64,000 bases of DNA from Homarus americanus (Eukaryota; Arthropoda; Malacostraca; Decapoda; Nephropidae), in the NCBI RefSeq assembly GCF_018991925.1, contig NW_024756494.1, forward strand, positions 1-64,000, read 5' to 3'. A program made the translations under genes and the position numbers. Shown piece by piece: positions 20,128-31,120 of the stretch. Each line of letters begins with the position of its first letter. Within the stretch, counting starts at the first letter, position 1. The notes beneath the pieces were generated by a model. The model did not search any database. It was not told the DNA's origin and saw only the letters and a list, made by a program, of their open reading frames with translations.

Positions 20128-22947
20128 TTGAGTGTTTATTATACTAATAGTAGAAGCTTGTGTAAGAAAATGGACCGGCTCAGAGCCATTGTTAGTAAAG
20201 AGAACATAGATATAATTGCAATAACGGAAACATGGATAAATTCAAACAGCAAACATTTTTTAGCAGAATTTCATATTCCAGGATATAACCTATTTAAATT
20301 TGACAGAGTAGGAAGGAGAGGGGGCGGTGTGGCAGTGTATATCAGGGTGTCATTAAAAAGCTGCAACAAATCAAACATTAAAACAAATAGCGACAATGAA
20401 AGTATTTGGGTAGAGATTGGTGAGGGCAATGAGTCCATAGTCATTGGTGTTATATATAGATCACCTAATTTGAGTAGGAACGATGGTAAATTGCTATGGG
20501 AGGAAATAAAGAAGGCATCTGATAGAAACAATGTATGTATTCTAGGCGATTTCAACTTTTCAGGCTTAGATTGGAAAAATCAACTTAGCGATAATGAATC
20601 TGAAGATTTTCTAGAAGTAGTACAAGATAGTTTTTTATATCAATTCATAAACTCGCCCACTAGAGGAAATAATATCCTCGATTTAGTTCTCAGTAATAAT
20701 GAAAATCTAGTAAAAGATGTTGGGATTGGAGACGAACTAGGAAACAGTGATCATAAATCCATATATTTTAACATAATATGGAATGGCAGGAAGAAGGAAA
20801 ATTCGGCCTTGATCCCGGATTTTAGGAAGGCTAATTACGGTAGCTTAAGGAGAGACCTAAGGGATGACCCTATGGTCAAAAGATTAATCCCCCCCACACC
20901 TCCGGAAACTGTCAACTTAGGACGGGAGAACCCCGAATTTAATTTAGCAGCTACTTATGAACAATTTATTGCGACAATCCATAATGCTCAAAATAAACAC
21001 ATCCCTAAAAGAAAATTCAGATCGATACGGAACCAACCAAAATGGATGAATAATAGACTCTTAGATCTTCTAGGGAAAAAGAAAGGAGTATATAGAAAAG
21101 TTAAGAAAGGCGAAAATCACTTACTTGGTTACTATCAGAACCTAACAAGACAGGTAAAAACAGAAATTAGGAAAGCAAAGAGAAATTATGAAATCAAGGT
21201 AGCAAATGAATCGAAAAATAACCCCAAAGCTTTTTATCAACTGTATAAATCAAAGGTTAGAGATACAATAGGTCCCCTTAAAACTACGACAGGAGAAATG
21301 ACTGATGATGAGTTAGAAATGTGTAGTACGTTAAATAGTCATTTTCGCTCCGTATTCACAAATGAAAACCTAGCACAGTTTCCAGAAGTTCATAAGGTAT
21401 ATAACGACAGTATAGAAAATATGTTGATGAATATCAATATTACTAGTAACGATGTGCTTAAAGTAATTAACAAACTGAAGCCTCATAAATCGCCTGGTCC
21501 AGACGAGGTATATGCTAGAATATTAAAAGAATGTAGAGATGAGTTGAGTAATCCATTAGCAGTTTTATTTAATAAGTCATTAGAATCGGGCCTAGTGCCA
21601 GAAGCTTGGAAACTTGCAAATGTAGTTCCGATTTTCAAAAAAGGTGATAAATCAATTGCATCAAATTACCGTCCCATTAGTCTCACGTCAATCATAGGCA
21701 AGTTGCTAGAGTCAATTATTGCTACGAAAATCAGAAGCCACCTTGAAACATTCAACTTAATTCATTCTTCTCAGCACGGGTTCACCCAGGGACGTTCTTG
21801 TCTCACAAATTTGCTTAGCTTTTTCTCAGAAGTATATGAAGCGGTAGATAATGATAAATCATATGATATAATTTACTTAGATTTCAGTAAAGCATTCGAC
21901 AGAGTCCCTCATGAGAGATTGATAAGGAAGGTAGAAGCACATGGAATAGGTGGATCATTATTAAAATGGATTAGGTCATGGTTAACTGGTAGGAAACAAA
22001 GAGTCAGCATAAATGGATTTAAGTCAGACTGGGGTGTGGTCAAAAGCGGAGTTCCCCAGGGATCTGTATTAGGCCCTCTGCTGTTTGTTATATTCATTAA
22101 TGATCTTGATTTAGGTATAACTAGTAGGATTAGTAAATTTGCAGATGATACCAAAATGGGGAGAGTGATAAATTCAGACAGTGACTTTGAACACCTTCAA
22201 AGAGATCTAGATACCTTACATGAGTGGTCAGTAGACTGGCAAATGAATTTTAATGCTGATAAATGCAAGGTACTACAGATAGGGAAGACGAATACAAACG
22301 TTAAGTATAAACTAGGTAACACGGAAATAGAACATTCAGATTGTGAAAAAGATCTAGGTGTATTTGTTGGCAACGACTTGAAACCTAGAAAACAATGTAT
22401 TAGCGTTCGCAACAAGGCAAACAGGATTCTTGGGTTCATATCTAGGAGTGTGAGTAACAGAACTGCTGACGTTATCTTGAAACTTTACCTAGCATTAGTG
22501 AGGCCACACATGGATTATGCGGTTCAATTCTGGTGTCCTTATTATAGAATGGACATAGATTCTTTGGAGAGAGTACAAAGAAGAATGACAAAAATGATCC
22601 ATAATATTAGAAACGTTCCATATGAAGAAAGACTGAAAAGCTTAGGCTTGCATTCATTAGAGAGGCGTAGAGTTAGGGGAGATATGATAGAGGTGTTCAA
22701 GTGGGTAAGCGGGATTAACAAGGGTAAAATGGAAGATGTTCTGAAGCTCAGTAATAACGAAATAACTAGAACAAATGGCTTTAAATTAGATAAATTCCGA
22801 TTCAGAAAGGATATAGGCAAGCACTGGTTTGGTAATAGAGTTGTGGATATGTGGAATAGGCTACCGAGTGCTATAGTAGGATCGGGGACGCTAGTGAGCT
22901 TCAAGACGAAGTTGGATAGGCACATGGAAGTGCTGGGATGGGTGTGA
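20128..22947 (+). CDS. CR1 ORF2: AP-like endonuclease and reverse transcriptase
   Basis: 939 residues from 20128, with no internal stop. The endonuclease spans ~1-215: YYTNSRSL, IIAITETW (E34), GRRGGGVAVYI, CILGDFNFSGLDW (D141, N143), GNSDHKS (D208, H209). The RT spans ~455-760: KSPGPDE, YRPISLTSIIGKLLE, SQHGFTQGRSCLTNLL, YLDFSKAFDRVPHE (D585), [13 protein letters not shown], and SKFADDTKMG (D673, D674). The C-terminal thumb ends in FRFRKDIGKHWFGNRVVDMW. The frame is already open from 19951, so it overlaps the end of ORF1 in the -1 register. It has no in-frame ATG until 20170, inside the endonuclease; 20128 is a TTG. ORF2 may therefore be made by frameshift or reinitiation. Confidence 0.93.
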   Translation: MSVYYTNSRSLCKKMDRLRAIVSKENIDIIAITETWINSNSKHFLAEFHIPGYNLFKFDRVGRRGGGVAVYIRVSLKSCNKSNIKTNSDNESIWVEIGEGNESIVIGVIYRSPNLSRNDGKLLWEEIKKASDRNNVCILGDFNFSGLDWKNQLSDNESEDFLEVVQDSFLYQFINSPTRGNNILDLVLSNNENLVKDVGIGDELGNSDHKSIYFNIIWNGRKKENSALIPDFRKANYGSLRRDLRDDPMVKRLIPPTPPETVNLGRENPEFNLAATYEQFIATIHNAQNKHIPKRKFRSIRNQPKWMNNRLLDLLGKKKGVYRKVKKGENHLLGYYQNLTRQVKTEIRKAKRNYEIKVANESKNNPKAFYQLYKSKVRDTIGPLKTTTGEMTDDELEMCSTLNSHFRSVFTNENLAQFPEVHKVYNDSIENMLMNINITSNDVLKVINKLKPHKSPGPDEVYARILKECRDELSNPLAVLFNKSLESGLVPEAWKLANVVPIFKKGDKSIASNYRPISLTSIIGKLLESIIATKIRSHLETFNLIHSSQHGFTQGRSCLTNLLSFFSEVYEAVDNDKSYDIIYLDFSKAFDRVPHERLIRKVEAHGIGGSLLKWIRSWLTGRKQRVSINGFKSDWGVVKSGVPQGSVLGPLLFVIFINDLDLGITSRISKFADDTKMGRVINSDSDFEHLQRDLDTLHEWSVDWQMNFNADKCKVLQIGKTNTNVKYKLGNTEIEHSDCEKDLGVFVGNDLKPRKQCISVRNKANRILGFISRSVSNRTADVILKLYLALVRPHMDYAVQFWCPYYRMDIDSLERVQRRMTKMIHNIRNVPYEERLKSLGLHSLERRRVRGDMIEVFKWVSGINKGKMEDVLKLSNNEITRTNGFKLDKFRFRKDIGKHWFGNRVVDMWNRLPSAIVGSGTLVSFKTKLDRHMEVLGWV

Positions 22948-23011
22948 AAGGGATCTGCCCTGTATGGGCCAGTCGGCCTCCTGCAGTATCCCACTTTCTT
23001 GTGTTCTTGTG

Positions 23012-23076
23012 TTGTGTTCATAACTTTTTCACTGAGGCATGTCTGGAGAAATTTCAAACGTATTTTCAATTTGTGG
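23012..23076. other. Junction between CR1 tail and PLE fragment
   Basis: 65 bp of unassigned sequence between the CR1 octamer tail and the start of similarity to the PLE GIY-YIG ORF. Confidence 0.5.
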
Positions 23077-23858
<782 letters not shown>

Positions 23859-23999
23859 GATCCACATGTATCGTAGGTCTTGTGGCTGACAGTTTTTTTT
23901 ACGCTTTAACTATTTCCTAACATTATTAGCTGCTTCAACACCTCATTCCTTGGTACGTGCCTCACCATGCTAAATATACAGTACAAGTGATCTTGGGCA

Positions 24000-24120
24000 C
24001 TTCGTACCCGGTGGCGAGTCTGGCGGTACAGTTTACCGAGGCATGAAAGTTCGAACGCTCGGGCTTGGCTTGCGGGCAACCGCCGTCCGGCTGACAGAGT
24101 ACAGCGACATAGTTTTCTCG
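24000..24120 (+). repeat. Conserved flank of the 21-bp minisatellite
   Basis: This 120-bp sequence (CCGGTGGCGAGTC...GTTTTCTCGATGG) recurs at 56210-56332 next to the second minisatellite array, also immediately upstream of its first unit. It is therefore part of a larger repeated unit, not unique flank. Confidence 0.85.
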
Positions 24121-25745
24121 ATGGTCGTGGTTGTTATAATCACGGTCGTGGTTGTTATAATCATGGTTGTGGTTGTTATAATCATAGTCGTGGTTATGAT
24201 CATAGTCGTGGTTGTTATAATCATAGTTGTGGTTCTTATAATCATGGTCATGAGTGTTATAATCATGGTCGTGGTTGCTATAATCATATTCGTGTTGTTA
24301 TAATCATGGTCGTGGTTGTTATAATCATGGTCGTGGTTGTTAAAATCATTGTTGTGGTCGATTATAATCATATTCGTGGTTGTTATAATCATGGTCGTGG
24401 TTTTTATAATTATAGTCATGGTTGTTATAATCATGATCGTGGCTATTATAATCATGGTTGTGGTTGTTATATTCATGGTCGTGGTTATTATAATCATAGT
24501 CGTGGTTGTTATAATCATGGTCGTGGTTGTTATAATCATGGTCGTGGTTATTATAATCATGGTCGTGGTTATGATCATAGTCGTGGTTGTTATAATCATA
24601 ATCGTGATTGTGATAATCATAGTCATGGTTGTTATAATCATGGTCGTGGTTGTTATAATCATAGTCGTGGTTGTTATAATCATATTCGTGGTTGTTATAA
24701 TCATATTCGTGGTTATAATCATGGTCGTGGTTGTTATAATCATGGTCGTGGCTGTTATATTCATTGTCGTGGTTGTTATAATCATGGTCGTGGTTTTTAT
24801 AATCATGGTCGTGGTTGTTATAATCATATTCGTGGTTGTTATGATCATTTTCGTGGTTGTTATAATTATAGTTGTGGTTGTTATAATCATGGTCGTGGTT
24901 ATAATCATTGTCGTGGTTGTTATAATCATGGTTGTGGTTATATTTATGGTCGTGGTTGTTATATTCATAGTCGTGGTTGTTATAATCATGGTCGTGGTTG
25001 TTATAATCATGGTCGTGGTTGTTATAATCATGGTCGTGGTTATTATAATCATAGTCGTGGCTATGATCATAGTCGTGGTTGTTATAATCATAATCGTGAT
25101 TGTGATAATCATAGTCGTGGTTGTTATAATCATGGTCGTGGTTGTTATAATCATGGTCATGGTTATTATAATTATAGTCGTGGTTATGATCGTAGTCGTG
25201 GTTGTTATATTCATGGTCGTGCTTGTTATAATCATAGTCGTGGTTGTTATAATCATATTCGTGGTTGTTATAATCATGGTCGTGGTTGTTATAATCATGG
25301 TCGTGGCTGTTATATTCATTGTCGTGGTTGTTATAATCATGGTCGTGGTTGTTATAATCATATTCGTGGTTGTTATGATCATTTTCGTGGTTGTTATAAT
25401 TATAGTTGTGGTTGTTATAATCATGGTCGTGGTTATAATCATTGTCGTGGTTGTTATAATCATGGTTGTGGTTATATTCATGGTCGTGGTTGTTATATTC
25501 ATAGTCGTGGTTGTTATAATCATGGTCGTGGTTGTTATAATCATAGTCGTGATTGTGATAATCATAGTCGTGGTTGTTATAATCATGGTCGTGGTTGTTA
25601 TAATCATGGTCGTGGTTGTTATAATCATGGTCGTGGTTGTTATAATCATAGTCGTGGTTATAATCATGGTCCTGGTTGTTATAATCATGGTCCTGGTTGT
25701 TATAATAATGGTCATGGTTGTTATAATAATGGTCGTGGTCGTGAT
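24121..25745. repeat. 21-bp minisatellite GGTTGTTATAATCATGGTCGT
   Basis: About 77 units of a 21-bp repeat with variant positions (GGT/AGT/ATT before CGT) and occasional 18-bp units. Higher-order duplication is visible: a block at about 24.62-24.95 kb closely repeats at about 25.21-25.49 kb. Because 21 is a multiple of three, several frames are open on both strands (YNHGRGC, VVVIIMV and MIITTTT patterns, the longest 560 codons). No one frame is preferred, so I do not call a protein. Confidence 0.95.
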
Positions 25746-25805
25746 ACTTACAGTATTGAATATACTATAAGAAGGAATAGAATAATGGTTAGAATAAGTA
25801 GTTAA

Positions 25806-26486
25806 GAAATAGTTGCCATAAGGAGAGGTTAAAATTATAAAAAAAAAGATTATTATGAATCACCAATGATCATTCCGAAATAAATTATGTTATGAAGAGA
25901 AGTGACCTTGATTCTGGTTAGATTAGTCACCATCCGCTTTAGTCATCACCTGTGTTAAGTCATCATAGTCATCATGTACGTTAGTCAGTTTTAGGCCCAT
26001 CTCACTGACCGACCATCGATGTTCTTTCCGCTCGAGGGTGTTAGTTTTCAATGCCTCTTATTATTTAAGCTGGTGGATGTAAGACCTCCTACCCTCACTG
26101 ATGCAGCTATGGTCAATTTGGTGTTATTCTTGTTTATAAATGCCTTCTAATCTGTCTCAAATCTATCCGTCCTGTCTATTGCCATCCCAACTGTCTGTTC
26201 GTCTGCGTGGTGTTTGAATGTAAACCCGTCTGTACTCTTTGTGTCGTCAAATCTGTCTGTCTTATCCGTTGTTGGCGTGTCTCTGCCTGTTTGTCTAATG
26301 TGAACCAGTCAGTCAGCTGTCTGTTTGTCATGTTAGTTGCCATATTGTCTATTTATGCATGTGTGAATCTGTCTATTTTTGTCAACCTCCTGTCTGTTTC
26401 ACTGTCTATATTCACCCTATGTCTATTGTAGTCATCTTCTCCATGTATTCCTGTTATTATCATTTTATCTCTTCTCTTTTTCCATG
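25806..26486. other. No recognisable gene
   Basis: Contains a run of CTGTCTGTnTGTC-type degenerate repetition (about 26150-26420). No supported coding feature. Confidence 0.5.
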
Positions 26487-26488
26487 TA

Positions 26489-27013
26489 CACTCGGACACC
26501 ATATTCTCTAGCCCACCTTGGTCGGTGCTGGAGGTTAGTACAGTGTCCTTTCTGGACGGGGACCCACTCTAACTATCACAAGGCAACATACCCACGAACA
26601 CACACAGTCATAGTACGGCTGTATAGATGATATTATGTATAAATAGTGTATATGGCATTTTATACTCTGCATTATCTTCATTATATATGAACACGAAGAA
26701 AAAATACCATAGGTTGTAGTTACGAAAGTATGAATGGAAATAAACACTTCCAAACCACCCAGTGAATCCACATGTCGTTTGCAGCGCTTGTGGCCAGACC
26801 ACGATGATTCCACCACACCCCATCTACATCTTTTATTCCCCAGCATTCGCGTAATTTTATGAAAAATCGTGTTTAATTTAACTACATATTTCAAAAACCT
26901 TAAAATACATGAGGATCAGTCACTCCTCATTTGACACACATATCTTGTAACACTTTGACCATCCCACCTGGGCACATGGTGGCCCACGGTAAATCTCACG
27001 GGGCAACATTCTT
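26489..27013 (+). repeat. Left inverted arm of the Tc1/mariner-type element
   Basis: Pairs with 28565-29054. Matching landmarks include GGTGGTTTGGAAGTGT in inverse form and the TTAAATTAAACACGATTTTT region. The arms differ by small indels and substitutions. Confidence 0.85.
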
Positions 27014-27031
27014 GCATTTGTTGAGAAGAGT

Positions 27032-27036
<5 letters not shown>

Positions 27037-27104
<68 letters not shown>

Positions 27105-27131
27105 ATATATATATCTATATATATATATATA
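27037..27131. repeat. (AT)n microsatellite inside the transposon
   Basis: A pure AT run with two TCTATAT interruptions near its right end. Confidence 0.97.
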
Positions 27132-27374
27132 CTTCCCTCACCCTAGCAAACTAGTTAGCATAGCATAACCAAACAGCCTCGCAAGGACCAATAGATCTGT
27201 ATATAATGTGTGTGCACGCGCTAAATTGACCTAGTATATTTTACTAATGTATCATTGTCCATGAGTTTTCTTACAGTTTGGCTGTGAGTTTTCTGTTTTG
27301 TCTACCTGCCAGTTCAACAGGACTCCTAATCATCCTCCCAGCAACTCATATGCCATCCCAGACCCACAGCCTAT

Positions 27375-27692
27375 ATGTACAGTATGGTGCAAGACTGCAG
27401 TTCAATACATACAAGTCAGGCAGTCAAGCGTTGGTTTGAGGCGCACCAGCAGATTATTCTATTGGACTGGCCCCCTAAAGGAGCCGATTGTAATCCAATA
27501 GAAAATATATGGGCGCATATGGTTGTTGAATGGGATGTTGAGGAGAAAACGAGTGAGGCAGTGAGGAGACACGCACATAATGTGTGGGAGGGAATAAGGA
27601 GGAGGCCGAACATCTGCAGCAATCTGGTAGATTCCATGCCCACCAGATTGCATGAAGTTATAGCAGCAGATGGAGGTTGGACACGGTATTAA
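27375..27692 (+). pseudogene. Tc1/mariner transposase, C-terminal part only
   Basis: The plus-strand frame reads MVQDCSSIHTSQAVKRWFEA, then ILLDWPPKGADCNPIENIWA, and ends in a basic tail (DSMPTRLHEVIAADGG). This is the C-terminal part of a Tc1-like DDE catalytic core: the second aspartate (QDC, usual QDNxxxH) and the last residue E of NPIENIW, 35 residues apart (most Tc1 elements have 34). The first catalytic aspartate, the DNA-binding N-terminus and the start are missing, so it cannot function. The ATG at 27375 is internal. Confidence 0.85.
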
Positions 27693-28277
27693 CCTGTGAT
27701 CAAGAATTAAATCTCCGCCCACGACGGTGCCTTGTAGGGGGGTGGCGGGAGAGTTTGCTCTCTGGTGTAACCTCGTTGGGGCCACATAGACTTCGTTTCC
27801 TAACTCTCGGGAATTTGTCCAGGTATTTTACTATGTGGCTTTACGTCACTTCGCATAAATATGCTTACAAAATCTATGCATTAATATGCATAACTCTTGG
27901 GAATCTGTCCAGACATTAAATGTATGTTATATAATACAATAATCACATAGATATGTTTACAATGTTTATGCATAATAAATGTGAAAAATATTTTTTGGGT
28001 TTCAATTAACCAATAGTCATGCCTACAAAAGTATCTTGATGCTCTAAGTGCATGTATGTGTTAAATAACGAGTAACTGATCCACATTATTTTGGTAAATA
28101 AAGAAATGTTAAAGCAAGCACTTAGCCATATGGATATAGTTACACGGAAGAAGGGAAATAAGGATGAACCATGGTTTTGATGGAAACAATGTGCTCTGGG
28201 ATGATGCTCACAATGACGAATGGGAGAAACCTCTTTATGAAACATCTACCTACTAAGGAAGAAGCTTAATGTTACAG

Positions 28278-28311
<34 letters not shown>

Positions 28312-28564
28312 GTAACTTTGTGTGACGCGTTGTCTGACTTGGGGTGGCTTTGAGCGAACCATACACTTGATATTATAATTTATGTATCCTTCCTGTCCAT
28401 GATTTACAACAATAACTGTAGGGTAAAAGTTACAATGTTATACTAATAACACTGTCATGTATTGATACTATGACTAGTTACCAAGATACAGAGCACGATG
28501 AACATAACATGATAATGATAGTGAAGCCTGGAAGAGTTCATATCATAACTTGTGTGTTAGTGTG
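27693..28564. other. Non-coding interior of the transposon
   Basis: Contains two similar phrases, CTCTCGGGAATTTGTCCAGG (about 27800) and CTCTTGGGAATCTGTCCAGA (about 27893), a small imperfect tandem duplication, and a (CA)n run at 28279-28308. No gene seen. Confidence 0.6.
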
Positions 28565-29054
28565 TATGTTGCCTCGTGAGAGTTACCGTGGGCCTCCATG
28601 TGCCCAGGTGGGAAGGTCAAAGTATTAAACTATAATTGTGTCAAATGAGGAGTGACTGATCCACATGTAATTTAAGGTTTTTGAATTATGTAGTTAAATT
28701 AAACACGATTTTTCATATAGTTATGCGAATGATGGGAAGCATCGTGGTCTGGCACACACACACACGCATTGTGTGGAGTCATTGGGTGGTTTGGAAGTGT
28801 TTATTTCCATTCATACTTTCGTAACTACAACCTATGGTATTTTTCTTCTTGTTCATATATAATGAAGATAATGCAGAGTATAAAATACCATATACAATAT
28901 TTATACATAATGTCATCTATACAGCCGTACTATGACTGTGTGTGCTCTTGCGAGTGTTGCCTTGTGATAGTTAGAGTGGGCCCTCGTCCAGGAGGGACAC
29001 TGTTCTAACTTCCATTACCGACCCAGGTGGGCTAGAGATTATGGTTTCCGAGTG
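28565..29054 (-). repeat. Right inverted arm of the Tc1/mariner-type element
   Basis: Complement of the left arm. It is slightly shorter and contains an extra (CA)n next to the CATCGTGGTCTGG segment. Confidence 0.85.
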
Positions 29055-29289
29055 TACAGTCACCCAGAGGAATAAGTATACACTGTAGCTCTAAGGTCGT
29101 CTGGTAACGTTGAAACTGCGCATCCAGACGCATGATGAAACTCAGCTCCCTCCACCTATTATCTCTAACTATTTTCTGTTTCCCCTTCTTTATTCTTCTA
29201 TTTACTCATCTTCCTTCATTTACTAATCCAAACAACATTAAAAAAAAAGTAGGCTAAGAAAAAAAGTGGGGGAGCCGTACGATAACTGC

Positions 29290-29495
29290 AATATTGGGCT
29301 GACAGCGTACAGCGAATGATGGTGCGCCAAGTCCTTAGACTTGCATCGTTTTCCAGCGTAAATAAAATGGTTATGTAATGGCTTCCTAAAGAAACCATCG
29401 ATATGGGACCAAGTTTGTTCCACTCTACGAATTTTTTGCGATCTTTCCACCAAGTTTGATGAAAAACGATTGTGCCGTTTCCACTGCCCAGAACA

Positions 29496-29536
<41 letters not shown>

Positions 29537-29562
29537 CTAGTCCTATAGTATATTAGATTAGT
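29290..29562. repeat. Interspersed repeat R1, copy 1
   Basis: About 260 bp shared with 62329-62585: begins CTGACAGCGTACAGCGAATG, contains CCACCAAGTTTGATGAAAAA and CGATTGTGCCGTTTC, and ends CTATAGTATATTAGAT. An (AC)n run near the end (29499-29534) replaces the CAGACAGA tract of the other copy. The class is unknown; a SINE, a short DNA element or an RTE-type 3' end are all possible. Confidence 0.75.
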
Positions 29563-29730
29563 TACGTAACACTCTTATTGTCAACCACTGTCTGGCCAAG
29601 GAAGTAGGACAGACAGAGTTTGCAAAAACTTGAACTTTCATCACCTGTCTCAGGAGCCACAAAATATGGATCATGCGACACTCGTGCTATCAACACCTGC
29701 CTCAGGAAACCATCTGGAAAACAAACATAC

Positions 29731-29885
29731 CAAACACGAAGATCCCAAGATACGTCCCGGCGTCAGTGGCGGAGACAATGAGCTTAAGGAGAATATAAAC
29801 CTCGACAGTGGGCGAGGCAGCAACCAAGAAGCCAGCCAGGATGTTGATAACCACACACACCAGCACTATTGGACGACGTCCAAGC
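29731..29885 (-). CDS. SLC22-family transporter, coding exon 5
   Basis: A 155-bp exon. The acceptor GGTACACAG precedes 29885 and the donor G|GTATGT follows 29731. It takes one base to finish the split codon from exon 4 and leaves one base for exon 6. It encodes LGRRPIVLVCVVINILAGFL, VAASPTVEVYILLKLIVSAT and DAGTYLGIFVF. LGRRP is the end of the SLC22/MFS signature loop between TM2 and TM3 (usual G-x-x-x-D-R-x-GRR; here D-A-L-GRRP with the preceding exon), followed by TM3 and TM4. The intron on its 5' side is 4.5 kb. Confidence 0.93.
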
Positions 29886-30008
29886 CTGTGTACCAAAAGC
29901 GAGATATTAGTTTTCCTTGGGAAGGATGTATAGTCTCTAATGAGATATAATTAGACATATTTTAAATAGTACAGCCGTTCAAGATTGTGATGGCAATTTT
30001 ATATGATT

Positions 30009-31120
30009 GTCTAACAAATCTGCTGACGTTTTTTTAGGAAAGTCTTCGAGGTAGTAGATAATGACGAAAATTACGATGTTATTTACTTAGACTTTAGCAA
30101 AGCGTTTGACAGAGTACCGCATCAGAGGCTTCTGAGAAAAGTTAAGGCTCATGGCATCGAGGGGAAAGTTTTAAATTGGATAAAATCATGGCTCATCGAT
30201 AGAACATAGAGGGTCAGCGTAGATGGTGTTAAATCTGAGTGGGGCTGTGTAACCAGTGGGGTTCCCCAGGGGTCAGTACTGGGCCCACTCTTGTTCATAA
30301 TCTACATAAACGATCTAGATACTTGGATCATCAGTGACATAAGCAAGTTTGCAGATGCCACCAAAATAGGGCGGTAGATTAATTCAGGGAAGGATGCAAA
30401 TGCACTACAGGAGGATTTAAATAAACTGCATGAGTGGTCAGAAAAGTGGCAAATGAAATTCAACACCATCAAGTGCAGCGTACTTAATATTGGAAGAACA
30501 GTGCGTTAATGTTCGAAATAAGGCAAACAGAGTATTAGGTCTTATATCTAGAAGTGCAAGTAATAAGAGTGCAGAGGTCTTATTGCAACTATATCTTGCG
30601 CTAGTCAGGCCGCACCTCGATTATACCGTTCAATTCTGGTGCCCTTATTATAGAATGGATATCAATTCAACTGGAGTCGGTGCAGCGAAGAATGACGAAA
30701 ATGATTCCGGGACTTAGAAACCTTCCATATCAAGATAGGTTAAATAAACTAAACTTGCATTCCCTAAAAAGACGAAGAGTGCTGGGAGATATGATCGAAG
30801 TGTTTAAGTGGGTGAAGGGAATCAATAAGGGCGATATAGATAAAGATCTTATAATATCCGAGCAGGATAGGACTCGTAGCAACGGATTTAAGTTGGATAA
30901 GTCTAGGTTTAGGAGGGAGATAGGAAGGAACTGGTTCACAAATAGGGTGGTGGACGAGTGGAACAAGCTTAGCAACTTTGCAGTAAGTGCTGGAACGCTG
31001 GAAAGTTTTAAAAGAGGCTGGATAGATTCATTGATGATAGAAAGTGGTAGTAACTCGACAGGAGATGCCATGCACAGGCCAACCGGCCTATTGCAGACTC
31101 CTTATTTTCTTATGTTCTTA
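30009..31120 (+). pseudogene. CR1-type LINE 3' fragment, broken
   Basis: Starts inside the RT (TGTCTAACAAATCTGCTGAC), with the YLDFSKAFDRVPHQ block, then [20 protein letters not shown] and [10 protein letters not shown]. The catalytic FADD reads FADA, so it is dead. A deletion removes the stretch between LNIGRT and QCVNVRNKANRV. It ends in the thumb (RREIGRNWFTNRVVDEWNKL) and the family tail with CTTATTTTCTTATGTTCTTATG-type octamers. Several frameshifts and stops. Confidence 0.85.

Larger units (their letters stand above)
19023..23011 (+). mobile_element. Full-length CR1-type non-LTR retrotransposon
   Basis: About 4.0 kb: a short 5' leader, ORF1 (19091-19975), ORF2 (to 22947) and a short 3' tail that ends in TTCTTGTGTTCTTGTG. 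An octamer repeat at the 3' end is a known hallmark of CR1. Both ORFs are open from end to end with all recognisable catalytic residues, so this copy may be competent. The family also appears as a 5'-truncated copy at 46990-47350 and as diverged relatives across the window. No target duplication is evident. Confidence 0.9.
26489..29054 (+). mobile_element. Tc1/mariner-type DNA transposon with long inverted ends
   Basis: Two inverted arms of about 0.5 kb (26489-27013 and 28565-29054), ending in CACTCGGACACCATA at the left and its complement TATGGTTTCCGAGTG at the right, each flanked by TA (26487-26488 and 29055-29056). TA duplication is the hallmark of the Tc1/mariner superfamily. Between the arms a partial transposase reads on the plus strand. 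An (AT)n array occupies the place where the transposase N-terminus would be. Total length is about 2.57 kb. It lies in the 13.3-kb SLC22 intron. Confidence 0.8.

Noticed and set aside
20271..20555. Antisense frames inside the CR1 ORF2
   Set aside because: Shadow frames of a clear coding sequence on the plus strand, without domains.
24033..25715. 560-codon minus-strand MIITTTT frame
   Set aside because: Same minisatellite read on the other strand.
24121..25745. CRISPR-like array
   Set aside because: Units are contiguous 21-mers with no unique spacers, in a eukaryotic context.
24306..25805. 499-codon frame with YNHGRGC repeats
   Set aside because: A by-product of the 21-bp minisatellite; other frames on both strands are equally open and no start or domain context exists.
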